From Phoebastria nigripes (lineage: Eukaryota > Chordata > Aves > Procellariiformes > Diomedeidae), in assembly GCA_035582835.1 (NCBI GenBank), contig JAYKAV010000478.1, forward strand, positions 789,311 through 853,310: 64,000 nucleotides of DNA, in the 5' to 3' direction. The position numbers and the translations under genes are program-made. Shown one piece after another: positions 26,686 through 37,879 of the stretch (its first letter is position 1; each line of letters opens with the position of its first letter). The notes under the pieces were generated by a model. It saw only the letters and a program-made list of their open reading frames with translations, had not been told where the DNA came from and searched no databases.

Positions 26686-26731
26686 CAAAGGTTATATAAT
26701 GAGGGGATTGCTGCTAAAGTAAAAAGGGAAA
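26686..26731 (+). other. SHANK2: 5' UTR part of short-form exon
   Basis: Forty-six bases between the acceptor and the start codon. The SHANK2 frame has an in-frame TAA at 26,720-26,722, which shows that translation of the short form cannot begin further upstream in this exon. It contains the small upstream ORF listed separately. Confidence 0.65.
26699..26722 (+). promoter_or_regulatory. SHANK2: Upstream ORF, seven codons (MRGLLLK)
   Basis: ATG at 26,699 has A at -3 and ends at TAA 26,720-26,722. That is nine bases before the main ATG and in the same frame. Such a short upstream ORF would be expected to lower translation or require reinitiation. It is seen directly in the sequence; its use is inferred. 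Confidence 0.5.
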
Positions 26732-26768
26732 ATGAAGTCTTTGTTAAATGCCTTCACAAAGAAAGAAG
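26732..26768 (+). CDS. SHANK2: SHANK2 short isoform, first coding exon (residues 1-12)
   Basis: Encodes MKSLLNAFTKKE plus the first base of a valine codon, then the donor GAAG|GTAAGC. As I recall it, this 12-residue start is identical to the N-terminus of the mammalian short SHANK2/ProSAP1 isoform, which lacks ankyrin repeats. Together with the next exon (VPFREAP...) it identifies SHANK2 rather than SHANK1 or SHANK3. The start is set by the in-frame stop twelve bases upstream and by A at -3. The exon ends in phase 1, matching the phase-1 acceptor at 30,273. SHANK2 is a scaffold of the postsynaptic density that links receptor complexes, through GKAP/SAPAP and Homer, to the actin cytoskeleton. 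The short form is thought to come from an internal promoter, and the CpG island just upstream fits that. Confidence 0.93.
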
Positions 26769-29700
26769 GTAAGCAATGAAAGCAGAACACTTTGATGTTT
26801 CAGACCGGTGTTTTCTTGTGTACATTTAATATGATCGGCTTAGTGACTCTATAATTAATCAATTCCTGCAGTTTCTTTTTCAAAATTATTTCGTGTTAGA
26901 CAGTCCATTTAGGCAACTGATCTTTAAGGCTGGATGTGACTTTATTCATTTTAGGTTTTTCTCTGAAGAGTCAAGTAGTTATAAAAATGTTTTTGTTCCC
27001 TAAGAAATGCATTTGAAGACACGTAAGGAATTTCCTAGGTGAATTTTGTCAGTGAATGGTGCTGAATTGCCCCTTCAGATGTATGAAATGCCAGGAATAG
27101 AATTCTGAGTGCTGGAGGAAGGATTAAATGGTACTTTCAGGTATGCTTTTAGGGATGATAATTTTAAACTTTAGGGGCGTGAAATTAGTTCAGACATTTT
27201 CATGTCATTTTATATCAAGTGTTTTTCCCAAACAAGTTTTGCAAGTTATTCTTACAGTTTTGAACATGGTGAAGTATTAGGGATAAAACAGTGTCCAACT
27301 GCTAGGGGTTAAAGCGTGGACATTTGCATTGCATCATTTTGTGTTGTAGTTATTTTTTTATTGTGAAAATAATATAAATAATGCCTATAAGAAGCAGCTA
27401 AAAAAATATCCACCCACTTACAGTTTGCAGATTGCTGGGGAAAAGAAACAGTTGGGTGGAATATTAATCACTTGAGGCACGGAAATGCTTATTTTTAACT
27501 CTTTCTATAAAAGATTTGTGTTAGACACACGTCAATTGGTGTAATTAGNTGTCCCCTTTCCTGTTTATTTTCTGTAGTAAAGGCTAATTTTGCTTGTAGT
27601 TCTTTCCTTAAGAATAGAACATTAATAGCAAAGCAAAAGCTAACTCCTAAACGGTCATGTAAAATCCTTCTAAGGTAGGTAAGGGAAGAAAAATTAATTT
27701 AATCTGGTACCTGGAGAGTGTGTGTACATACAAAACATACCTTGTTTTTCAGTAGGAATGAATGCGCCCGTTTTGTGTTTTCTAAAATCTGTCGGTATAA
27801 ACGTGCTCAGCAGTTCTCCGTCCGTCCTGTTGCCGTGCCTGAGCACCGTGCCCCTGGTGCTCCCTCCCACTCCTGCCAGAAGATATCCCACCAACCTCTC
27901 AAAAGTTACAGTAAACATCCCCAAAATGTTGGCAATATTTAGTTTTATCAGTCTGTGGCTGGAAGGCTCGGCAGTCTGCTTGGAGTGTTACCTGTTCATG
28001 AAAAATTAAAATCTAAGGGTCAGATCCAATTTTTACTGAAGTCCAAGACAAACTTTGGTGACCCTAAGGGAACAGCATTAGACCTTTGGGAGGCAAACCT
28101 GTATGTGCAAAACATTCCCTATATTCAGTTTTGTGTGCTTTCTCCTTTACTGAAAGTATTACAGTAGCTATTCTGCTTTATTGTACCTGGGAAAGATCCC
28201 TGTCTTCGATGAAGTAATTTCTAGAGCCNTATTCCGAATGTCAAAAATACAGGCATGCACAAATGGCACGTCTGTGTCATATACATCAATCTAGAGGATC
28301 CGGATATGTCAATTTTGGAAATAAGTGCTGTGAGTTTTCTTTAAGTTAGTACTAACCGGGGCTTTCACCGTGACATTTGAAACACCAAGGTGCTTTCAGT
28401 GACATACTCTGCTGCTTTGAAACCTTAAAAAAATATGAAATGTGAAAAACTTGGAATATTCTGAAAATTAGACAGAGTTTCTGCCAGTTTCTAACATAAA
28501 TCTTGGACTTCTATGCTTTATCCCCTTTAACAGCTTTTAAAGACGACTTCCCTTATTTCAGCCTTGTTTCAAATGAAATGTTATGGAAATGAATTTAAAG
28601 CCCTTTCTCTCTATGCACACTGTTCTCTTGTTTGGTTGTTCTGATGTTGTTGAGCTATTTACCAGGGAAAGTTTCAGCTTATTAGAAATACGAAGGATGA
28701 TATTTTAAAATATTCAGAATCGCAGTTAATCATAAACTGATTCTGGTGAAAATTATATAAACCATTCTTTTACTTGCAGTTCCATCTTTATTTTATGTTA
28801 TAAATATGCTTTCAGTTTTGCTCTGAAACCTTAAATTTTGCTGTGTTGTNTCAATTAAAGGCTGTATTTCAAGGCAGGACAGATTGATTCCTGTGTATAT
28901 TCATATTTATGTGAATTTATTTACTTGCACAGTATGACAGACATTCTTCTTCTGGGTTTTGTGTGGTTTTGAAGGGTATTGAATGCGTAGACATTTCTGG
29001 CACTTTATAAATGGCACTTACTGGCACTTTAGAAATGTGGGATGATATTTTGTGGGGCTTCTTTCCCAATTGAAAGATGATTTTTTGAAAATTACAACAG
29101 CTCAATAAAGTCCCCAGAATAATGCCTGGCTGCCTTTTGTTAGTTGTACTACTGCGACTTTTCAGATGTAAATATGTGCACTTTGGATCAAATCCTGCGA
29201 CCCCATGAGTTCCGCTGAAATAAATTAATGAGAGTAGTTGTATGAATGGGGACTGAGGCAAGCATGAGTTTTCAGGGTCAGATCCTTTATTACCTTATAA
29301 CATGGGTAGGAAATGCCATCGCATCTAGTGATAGCTGGGTGCCTTTTATTAGGAAATTTGCCTTTTAAGTTGCACTTGGAACTAACTGACCCACTACAGG
29401 GAGAAAAGGAGATCTGGAAAATGTAGTGTCTGCTTGTACAAAGTCTCGTATGACTGCAGCACTGTACCAATAACACTGATGAAAGGATGGGCCCTCTGGT
29501 TTGTATTAGATTTTTATTGCCCTTGCTTTTGTTTTCTGTTATGACTATTTCATTAAGTAGTATATTGCAGCCTTTGGATACCGTCATGTTCTCTTTGGGA
29601 CACAGCACGTGACGAAGTGAGTGTATTACCCTCGGGTAGTATGTTCTATATACAATAGTAATAGATGCGGTAGAAATGCCTAGATTAGAAAGAGAGGAAT

Positions 29701-30272
29701 ACCTAGGGATTATAGCAATGTAATAGAGTTCTGCCAGGAGAAAAATCTATGTCCTCAATTTTTAACCTGGAAGATGGGGATAAGGTGACTGTTAACACTA
29801 CAGACTTCAGGTTAGGCCTGAACTTGCGACGGAACAAAATTCTACCAGTTTGGGTGCCAATGGGAGAAGGAAGTTAGAAGATCACACATCAAAAATTCTG
29901 TCGATCAGCCCTGTTCCGTCGCTTTCTGATTGAGTATGACAACATAGCATGAATATGAACTTTTTGAGACTCGTTGGCAATAATGAGGTGTTTCCTGTTT
30001 CCAAGACCATAGTTCAGAGNGTTCAGCAGGCTCATGCCGCTGGTCTTGCCTAACTATTTATTAAAGCCAGTAAACGGGTTAACGTTGCCCAGTTGTTTTC
30101 AGTTTTAATGGTGTTTTAAAGATAATGAATTCGATTAGCTATGCAGGCAAGGTAGAGTTTCTGTCTCTGCAGAAGAAACAATGCCATATGTTGCTAAATC
30201 TTTTTATGGGCGGTAAACGCGTATGAATGGTGAAATCATCTGAGATTACCCTGGATGTCTTTCTTTACACAG
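26769..30272 (+). other. SHANK2: SHANK2 intron, 3.5 kb
   Basis: Bounded by GTAAGC and by a pyrimidine-rich TTCTTTACACAG. No RNA gene or repeat is recognised in it. Minus-strand ORFs at 28,917-29,261 and 29,225-29,608 show no family signature and are taken as chance. Confidence 0.85.
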
Positions 30273-30582
30273 TGCCCTTTAGGGAGGCTCCCACCTATTC
30301 AAACAGAAGGCGGAGACCCCCAAGCACCTTAGCAGCACCTCGGATCTTGCTTCGTTCCAACAGCGACAACAATCTGAACATCAACAACCTCCCTGAGTGG
30401 TCAGCCGCCTCCTCTGCTTCTTCACACCGCAGCCTTTCACCTCATCTACTTCAACAGATGCAGAATAATCCTAATGGAACTGTAAAAACTGTGGGCAGTT
30501 ACACTCCGTCCTCCCGGAGCCGGTCGCCATCCCTAAACAGGCTGGGAGAGGATGCCAAACGGCAGCAGCACAGGCACATCAG
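30273..30582 (+). CDS. SHANK2: SHANK2 exon, Ser/Arg/Pro-rich linker before SH3 (short-form residues 13-116)
   Basis: Encodes the segment between the short N-terminus (or, in the long form, the ankyrin repeats) and the SH3 domain. Clear family landmarks are VPFREAPTYSNRRRRPPST, LAAPRILLRSNSDNNLN, SSHRSLSPHLLQQM and SRSRSPSLNRLGEDAKR, all matching the mammalian SHANK2 sequence closely as I recall it. RRRR followed by PP, the SRSRSP stretch and several SP sites make it a likely disordered, phosphorylated linker. The acceptor at 30,272 is chosen because the preceding exon leaves one G, completed here by TG to valine. An alternative AG at 30,281-30,282 would break the phase. The exon leaves two bases (AG), completed by T in the next exon to serine. 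Its last residues (QQHRHI) differ from the mammalian QPLWHV-type segment, so the C-terminal end of this linker is the divergent part. Confidence 0.96.
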
Positions 30583-32831
30583 GTGACTTTTTGACTATTT
30601 GCACGGCATGAGATATCCCTAACGTCATCATGCTGGACTGCCATGTTCTTTTATGTTATTTATATGCCCGTTTTGCACTCTATATAATATATAGGTAATA
30701 AAATCTCAGCACAGTGGAACATGTCCAAGTGTGAATATTTTAATTGGAAGCTCCAGTCAAAGCCAGCTGTTTCCTCACTGAGCTCCAGCAGCCAGGCAGA
30801 CTTTAAAGTTCAGCAAAGCTCAGCAGTGACTTATCACTGAGTTTGCACCTCCAAATCAAGGTGCTAGTTCTCAAGATCTTTTAATAGTTGAAATACTGAT
30901 TGTATTTGACAGCAAAGGAAAATGTTTCTGAGATCTTGGTCCCTTCATGAAACTATTGGTCATGCCTGAAACCTATGGTGGAGCTGCTCATGGGTGATGA
31001 AGCAGAGACCGTTTAAGTTCTCCCTTCTGTAGATGTGTGCTGAACCAAAGAGTAAAATAGAGGGAACAACTCAGGGGAATAAGTGGGGCTGTGGAGGAGG
31101 CTGGCCGAGAGCAAAGGGGGCTTCTTGAGGTGGTGGTGATAGATGTCATGGGCTTCTTTCATGATTATCCTTGCTGCAGGGTTTTGCATTCCCTATGACT
31201 TTGCTGCTCTTCCTTTCCTCTTGAATTACAAATGTGATTTAGCAGGCACTCTCTGCAAATATCCTGCAGCTATGATCCACTGGAGAGCAAATCCTGACTA
31301 ATTAGAGTGATGTAGGTATTGTAAGTAATATAGTAAAACAGAGGATTGTGTCTAAGTTTTGATCACAAATGGGGGCTTCAGCTTTGTGAAGCCACTGCCC
31401 TGTGAATAGGCAATTACAGCTTCACTTTGAGGAGGACTCGGGAACTGCATCTGTCAAGTGTGCAAGCGATGGAGCTGCACCAGGATGAGGGGTTAAAGCG
31501 CAGGGCTGCAAAAATGAAGGGAGTCAGAGCTGAGTACTGATGGAGAGAATTAGAGCTTAAATATTTTGACCAAACACATTTAATTCAATGGTCATTTAAA
31601 ATATCATTGTCTGTCCTGTTTCCTAATATCAAAAAACAGCCACTGTTCAGAGTAGAAAAGGACATGAGTATTGTTAAGAAATGCAGCTGCTGGTTTCTTT
31701 TTGTCATTTGTAGGTGTAATGGATCTTTACTTGAGTTTTCAAGTCAGTAAAACAAAACGTCATGTAGTTGAAGCTGTCCCCTGTGACCTTGCACATTCTT
31801 CTTCTCTCCTTGGCTGTAGGCACCCAAACTGGCAAGCACTATCTGTGGTAGTAACAATACTGCTGGAGAGTGGAAATACGGTGCATTGTAAAAAAAAAAG
31901 TTGTCTGAAATGTAAGAATCACTGGAAGGAACAGGATGCAAATTTCTTATGCCAATGGTCTCATGCAGTAGAGCGAACTCATCTTACCTTGTTGTATGTT
32001 ACAATAATGGCAAAAACTCATTTGGTTATAATTTGGGTGACACTTCCGCACAGAGACCCCTATCAGCTTAAAACCAGGTTGTCTGTAATGAGGCTTCGCT
32101 TAGGTGAGGAGGTGGCCGCGAGGTGCTTTTCAGAGAATGAGTGCCCTCGTATTCCACTGGATACTGCTGATGCCACCAGAGTGGGAAGTTTTCCCGTAGA
32201 GTCAATGGTTATTTTAGCTGGAAGGGATAAAAAATGCCTTTTCATCAATATTCCTGGGATAATGCACTTCCAAANTCTTGAAGTATAAACAATCCTTTGA
32301 GGCAGGGGGAACAATTAAACATTTTTTTTGAATAAGCGAACATTTATTTGCTTTGACTTTATTCAGCCACTTTCCTCTTCCCTTTCTGAAAGCACGTGAT
32401 TTTGAAAACTAGCACAAATGATAGTGGAAACCAATTTAATGCCTGCAATTTTGTGGAAGTAAAATTTTGGTCTTTCTCTTAGTGCATCTAGCTACTTAAA
32501 CTGCTACCCAGCTGCAGAGTTTCATATGTACCATCAAGACTTGTTTCAGAGAAGTCCAGTGTACGTGCAAGTACTGAGAAGAGAGCTGGAGGCTCTCTAA
32601 ATTTAAAGACAACTAAAAAGATTTCATATATAATTTTTCCTGCAAGCAATGCCTTTTCTTGCCACAGGCCCATTTTGCAGTCATGAATGGCACCTTACAT
32701 GACACTTTCCTCACAGATTTTGTTTAACTGTATGGCCACCTACTTACTGTCAGCTAAATGTGGGAATTGTTGCTGTCTCTGCTTATTATTTGCAAATAAT
32801 ACATTAACCACGAAGCTGTTGTTCCCCTTAG

Positions 32832-32893
32832 ATGAAAAAGCCCTTTTCGACATAGCAGTAGATTGGGTTCTGGAGCAGAAGCAGCCAGAAGAG
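32832..32893 (+). other. Exon-like segment, 62 bp, unconfirmed
   Basis: Acceptor GTTCCCCTTAG and donor GAAGAG|GTAGGT enclose an open frame reading DEKALFDIAVDWVLEQK and then QPEE, entering in phase 1 and leaving in phase 0. The peptide is charged and helix-like, more protein-like than the neighbouring shadow ORFs. Spliced after the linker exon (phase 2) it would give an immediate TGA. Spliced after the short-form first exon (phase 1) it would be in frame. I do not recognise the family. Confidence 0.35.
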
Positions 32894-33713
32894 GTAGGTT
32901 AATTAGTGGAGAAGGTTAGAGTATGACAAAGGGTTAATGAGGTTTGTGGGGTTTGCATTGTGGAAAGGAGAGGGCTGGAAAGCGATGCTGGAAGGGGTTC
33001 ATGTGATTTTTACAGCCTGTGTGGCTCAGGTGTTTTATCTTCTCATGAGGCTGCTGCTTTTCATACCAAACTGGTTTTGGGGTTGGAGCTGGGGGAGGCA
33101 GGGGAACTGGCACCCTTCCTGTGGAATTTGTCCCACAGTGATTAGTGAAAGGAGATGCCAGCACAGCCTCAGTCAGGGCTGAGCCATAAGGATGGCCACC
33201 TTCTTCTGGGTGAGATGGAAACACGGCCACGCACCTTCTGAAATCTCCTCCGCATCCTCCTCCTGCTCCTTCATGGTGTGGGACTTTCTGGGCTGGGAGC
33301 CCAAGCAGGGGACAAGGGGGGAGAGGAAAGATCTTGTTTTAAGAAGTCATCTATCCCATGTTGCAGCCCTGATTTCCATTAGGAAGCCTGTCTCATGAGA
33401 AATGATGCATTAAGTCCGAAGGTTAAATGTGCCATTTCCCCCTCCTCTTTCAGTAAGAGAGAAAATGAATGAATCTTCTGTGATAGGAGTTAAAGAAGAT
33501 GCTGGGACATAACATTGTGAATAGCTGCTACCTGCCTGCTGCCAGACTAGGCTTAAAATACAGCTTGATACAAGTGGAAATCGGATGTGTAGCAACGGTT
33601 TATAGATCTGGATTTTTGTATGGTGATGACTGCCTCTTCGCTTATAAGGAAAAAGAAATGGAGCAAAAGAACTGAAACCCAAACATCATCTTTTCCTGTC
33701 TTCCTTTAAACAG

Positions 33714-33789
33714 CTGCGAGAGTTGGCTGAGGTTTCTGATGCAAACTCCATCACAGACATACAACCAGAGCTCACTTTTAAACACTTAA
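33714..33789 (+). other. Exon-like segment, 76 bp or terminal exon, unconfirmed
   Basis: Acceptor TCTTCCTTTAAACAG precedes an open phase-0 frame reading LRELAEVSDANSITDIQPEL and so on, which reaches TAG at 33,807. Phase 0 matches the phase-0 end of the segment at 32,832-32,893, so the two join into one continuous charged peptide. A weak donor (TTAA|GTACGG) exists at 33,790; otherwise this would be a terminal exon. Function is unknown. Confidence 0.3.
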
Positions 33790-35093
33790 GTACGGCTTAT
33801 CTTTGTTAGAACCTGTTCACAGTAATAGAAGAACAGAACAATGGGGTGAAAGGGGGATGCTATTCCAAATGATAAAGAAGTTACTGTGGGAAAATGGAAG
33901 TGTTCCTGATACGAAAGATCCACTATGTTTGTTTTTTTTACCAGACAACAACTTCTTTAGCTATATTGAGAGCCTTATTGACTCCTATTTCTGTAGGAAA
34001 TTGGTTAAAAAAGAAGGGCAAAGAAACAGTAAACTCCAGCCCTTGTATTTCATTTTGCTTATAGCAGTTTGAGATCTTTTCTTTCTCCTTACAAGAAAGT
34101 AAGCGAAGCATTACAATGCTAGATCACCATTAAATCATTCTTCTTCCTTTGGTACCCTACCTTTTTCCTATAAATCTTTATGAATATTCTTTCTCATGAA
34201 TATTTTCTATTTCTAGACTTTCCGTGCAAGACCTCAAGTTTTTATTTTTTTTTTTTAAAAGTTGAATAGTAGTGTATTGCAAGTTTGTTATGATATCTCC
34301 TATAGGTTTCCCACCCTCTTTAATATTTGCCTCTTTCTCACCTTATATTTTTGACAGTTCACTCATTTTTCGGAAGGTTTAATAATGATCTTAGGTATTG
34401 TTCATCGGCTTTCAATAATTTCTTCTTTATACACCATAAGTAGATTGTGTGTTGTTTGATGACCTATGACTTATCTGGGCATACCACTCTGAAGTCATTC
34501 GGAGAGCTATTGATTGCCATCAATAAGAAATGATCTTCTGGAGAATATGTTAGCCATAAGAACCATGCTTTGTGCAGATCTAAAATTTAGCTCCAGGCCT
34601 TGGAGTGATGAAGTAACTTGATTATTCAGTCCATTCAGTTAATAATTCAGTTGTCTTGATTGTTCAGTTAACGTTACAATATTACAAAGAAGTCCATTCC
34701 CAACAATAATTGTAAATACTGACATTTTAAAGTCTTTCTGACAGATTGTGATGCGTGTAATGTATGATTTGCATATCAATTTTAAACTTCATCAGGGTCT
34801 GTGAATGTGCAAGTTTAATTTGCAGAAAAACTAAAAACTTTAGTGTTATGTGTTTTCTTTTCCAGGCCATCGTGGTCAGATGAATATTGATCATGTTTCA
34901 TACTGAAAGATTTCAACCATTAAAAGCATGTGTTTGGGATGAAAAACGTGTATTTTTTTCTGCAGAGTTAGATGTCTTCCTGGAAGACAATTATGTTATT
35001 CACTGCTTAATTTAATCCTGCTAATGTGATGGTAAATTATTAACTTCACCCATTTTAAATAACCAGTTAATGTTTTTTAATTTCAATTTCCAG

Positions 35094-35263
35094 TGCCGTT
35101 TACAATCCTAGTGCCAACAAGGATACTCTGTCTGCCTTGGATTATCAGGGTCCAAAACGCAAGCTTTACAGTGCTGTACCTGGAAGACTTTTTATTGTCG
35201 TAAAGCCATATCAACCTCAAGGAGAAGGGGAAATTCATCTGCACAAAGGAGATAGAGTCAAAG
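35094..35263 (+). CDS. SHANK2: SHANK2 exon, linker end and first half of SH3 (short-form residues 117-172)
   Basis: The first base completes a serine codon, then 56 codons and one base follow. Landmarks are SANKDTLSALDYQGPKRK (mammalian GANKDSLSAFEYPGPKRK) and LYSAVPGRLFIVVKPYQPQ, leading into GEIHLHKGDRVK. The SH3 domain begins near residue 146. The usual ALYDY motif is replaced by a VKPYQP-type sequence, as in other SHANK proteins, whose SH3 is considered atypical in proline-ligand binding. The GEI...KGDRV stretch corresponds to the RT-loop and second strand of SH3 folds. Donor is GTCAAAG|GTGAGT and leaves phase 1, splitting the valine that opens the next exon. An AATAAA lies about 20 bases into the following intron, but there is no other sign of polyadenylation there. 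Confidence 0.97.
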
Positions 35264-36103
35264 GTGAGTACATAATTAGTTCTGAATAAATGTTTTCTTC
35301 TGCTAGATGGAAATTTTATTTTAAAATTCTCTTCTATTTTAGGGAAAAAAAATCTGTTCAGAACAGAAGAAGTGCTTTTATGCGTTTGTTTCTTTACAGG
35401 GTATTTTGCTCCTAGTTCTATTTTGTAACCAATGCATATTCAGCTACCATTTTAACTGTAAGTGACTTCAAAGTACTTCTAAAATTCAGAAATATGTGCA
35501 GTAATAGCAGCATTGTCTTTTACACAGAGCACATAATTTGCTTCTGTAGTCATTATAGAAAGACAACTCCAGGGCTTTAAAAGGTTGTAAACATGTCAGC
35601 TATCTAAGCAGCTCAGGAGGGAAACAGGGATAAGGTCAAGTCTGTTCCAAGCCCTTTCCTCAAGGAACAACTTATTGCTTAAGTAGGAAAAGTCCCCTCA
35701 TGAGACTTAGGATAAGTAGGTAGGTAGAACCTACTGTAAATATTTTAGGGAGGAAGTGTGGTGGTGCATGTATAATTTCTGTCCACTGGTGCACTTCCCA
35801 ACTAAGAATATGTTAAAATCAAGGCCAAACTTTGTGTTATTATTTTAAAGACAGTAAGTACATCCAGGTACGGCTGAGAAAGTGGGCAATGTGGTTTACA
35901 GGATTGACCTTCCTAAGGGTGCATTGTTACGCAGTTTCAGCTGTGGTTTTGCACATCCAGGTAAAACTGGTCATGGAATAAAAAGACTTTCTGCTCAATC
36001 CATACAAACCAAATACCAGTTATGGAAATCAAATAAAAGGGAATAAATTCAGTGTCCTAAATAAAAGTGTTAAGCAGCTGAAAATTTCCTTGCAACTGAA
36101 ACT

Positions 36104-37879
36104 NCTTATCTTACGAAGGAAAACTTCAAATATCTCCTCCCTTGAGCCTGCAAACAGTAGTTGGAAAAAAATGGGGAGCCATTAGAAGGTATTTTTGTTT
36201 TTTTATTTTTGGATGTGGCTGATTCTGAAGCGTTTTGGGGTTTAATAATTTTTGTTAAGCCTTCAGAAGGTGTAGGANAGAAATCTGAAGAATGCTGCAC
36301 TTAAAGATAAAACATATGCAAGATTCATTTTAAATGCAAGNAGGAAGGTTAAACTTAGGAGAGCTGGTGATGTCTATAGGGCTGAAAAGATAATTTTGCA
36401 GTCTGGGAGATTGTGTCCTGATCAGGTAGGAAGCAATGATTATGATCTAAAGAAAATAGTGCACAAGAACTTTTGGAAGAGCCCATATGAACACTTCATA
36501 AAACATTATGAAAGTTCCCAGTTAATGGAAGTTATCTAGGCTAGAGTAAAATTAGTAGAGGGCAAGNAAAGCTCTGAGGTTATAGAATTTCTTTGGAATG
36601 CCAAATATCAAATAAAATTCAAGTCATGAAAAGCAGAAGTCATCTTCAAATTCAAACAAAATTGACAGAGCTTTGCATGGTTTGGGAACCAGCTTTGCAA
36701 GCACCCAGTATATGAGAATAAATGCAAGAGAAGTAATGCTTAATACCACTTCATAAAAGCCTTCAAGTGTCAAAAGAATGGGTACAATCTAGAGAGAGGT
36801 AAAGCTACATTATGAGTAACTGTCATGCAAAAATGTAAAGCAAATTAAAAGCAAGTGTGATCTTTTCATACCTTTACAAAAGAATACGGGTTCTTGGGTT
36901 AAAATGTGAAGGCCTGGGGTCTTCTATATGGAGGATGAAGTTCTCGCTGGAAGGGTGGAGAAACAAAACAGTTGAGAAAGATGCTTGTTGGTCAGTTACA
37001 AGAAAATGAAAAAAATGTTGCTTATAGCGGGGAAAAAAAGATTTAAAAAAGCGAGACTTGAGCACACCCCAGAACTCTTCGCTTATTNGTAATCTCAGAA
37101 AATTTAACAACACCAGGAAGAATTGCCAGTACCTACAAAGGATGAAATTTTGGGGGTCATGAGTGGTACTAAATAACTTTCTACACCNAGTGTGTTTACA
37201 GAGATCTAGGAGGTGCCAGTAGATAAAGAATGAGTATGGTTGAGCACCATCATCTATTCTTCGGGGGACGTTGTATCCCTACACAATTGTGTTCGGTTGA
37301 CTTGTTGGATTTAAAGATGTAGCAATATTTTTGTTTATGTAGAGGATGTAAGATCAACGTAGATTCTTGTCACCAGAATAAAACAGTAGAGACTCCAGGC
37401 AGTTCAGGAGAAAGACAAGACAGAAAATGTGTTCCCTGGCAAAAGAGGAAACAGTGCAACAGGTTGCTTGGGATGCTGAATTTTGTAGGGGCGTTTGTTA
37501 TCTGACTGCTTGTTTACATTAGAATTTGAGACTATTGTATGCAAAAATATCCCAAGAAGAAGGGATTTAAATTTCATTGAAGGGTTTAATATTTTTAAAA
37601 AAATAGTTCAGGAGCCNTTGGTTCTAAGTTATGACAGTAACTGGAAAACAATGCAAATCTTCTTACAATAGTATGATCTANACTTGAGACCAATGATTTT
37701 TGTGGGGGACAGTAACCAATGAATGTCAAAATGCTGAAATAGGAAATGAGATCGTGTCTGGCCTGTGAGTTTTGCATCTTTATTTATAGGGAAAATCTAT
37801 GTTTACTGAAACTGACTATAAATTAATTATTACCGTTAGAAAAAGGGGTTATTTTTTCAGCTTCAAATATATGATTTGN
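36104..37879. other. Cluster of ambiguous bases
   Basis: Nine single N bases (36104, 36278, 36341, 36567, 37088, 37188, 37617, 37681, 37879) fall within 1.8 kb. Elsewhere they occur about once per 1-2 kb. The + strand is also A/G-rich here. This suggests low read quality, collapsed repeats or a decayed retroelement, none of which can be separated by eye. Confidence 0.6.

Larger units (their letters stand above)
30583..35093 (+). other. SHANK2: SHANK2 intron, 4.5 kb
   Basis: Donor is CATCAG|GTGACT, acceptor is TTTCAATTTCCAG. It contains the exon-like pair at 32,832 and 33,714 and a 205-codon ORF at 31,671-32,288, both discussed separately. An AATAAA at 30,697-30,702 lies about 115 bases after the donor, and the frame meets TGA immediately past the donor. 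Otherwise nothing is recognised. Confidence 0.85.

Noticed and set aside
30281..30282. Alternative acceptor AG ten bases into the linker exon
   Set aside because: It would break the phase with the first exon and remove the conserved VPF residues.
30583..30702. AATAAA after the linker exon as an alternative transcript end
   Set aside because: One signal about 115 bases away is within chance expectation for this base composition.
35264..35290. AATAAA about 20 bases after the donor of the first SH3 exon as a polyadenylation isoform
   Set aside because: A single hexamer in AT-rich DNA with no downstream G/T element and no useful extension; it would cut SH3 in half.
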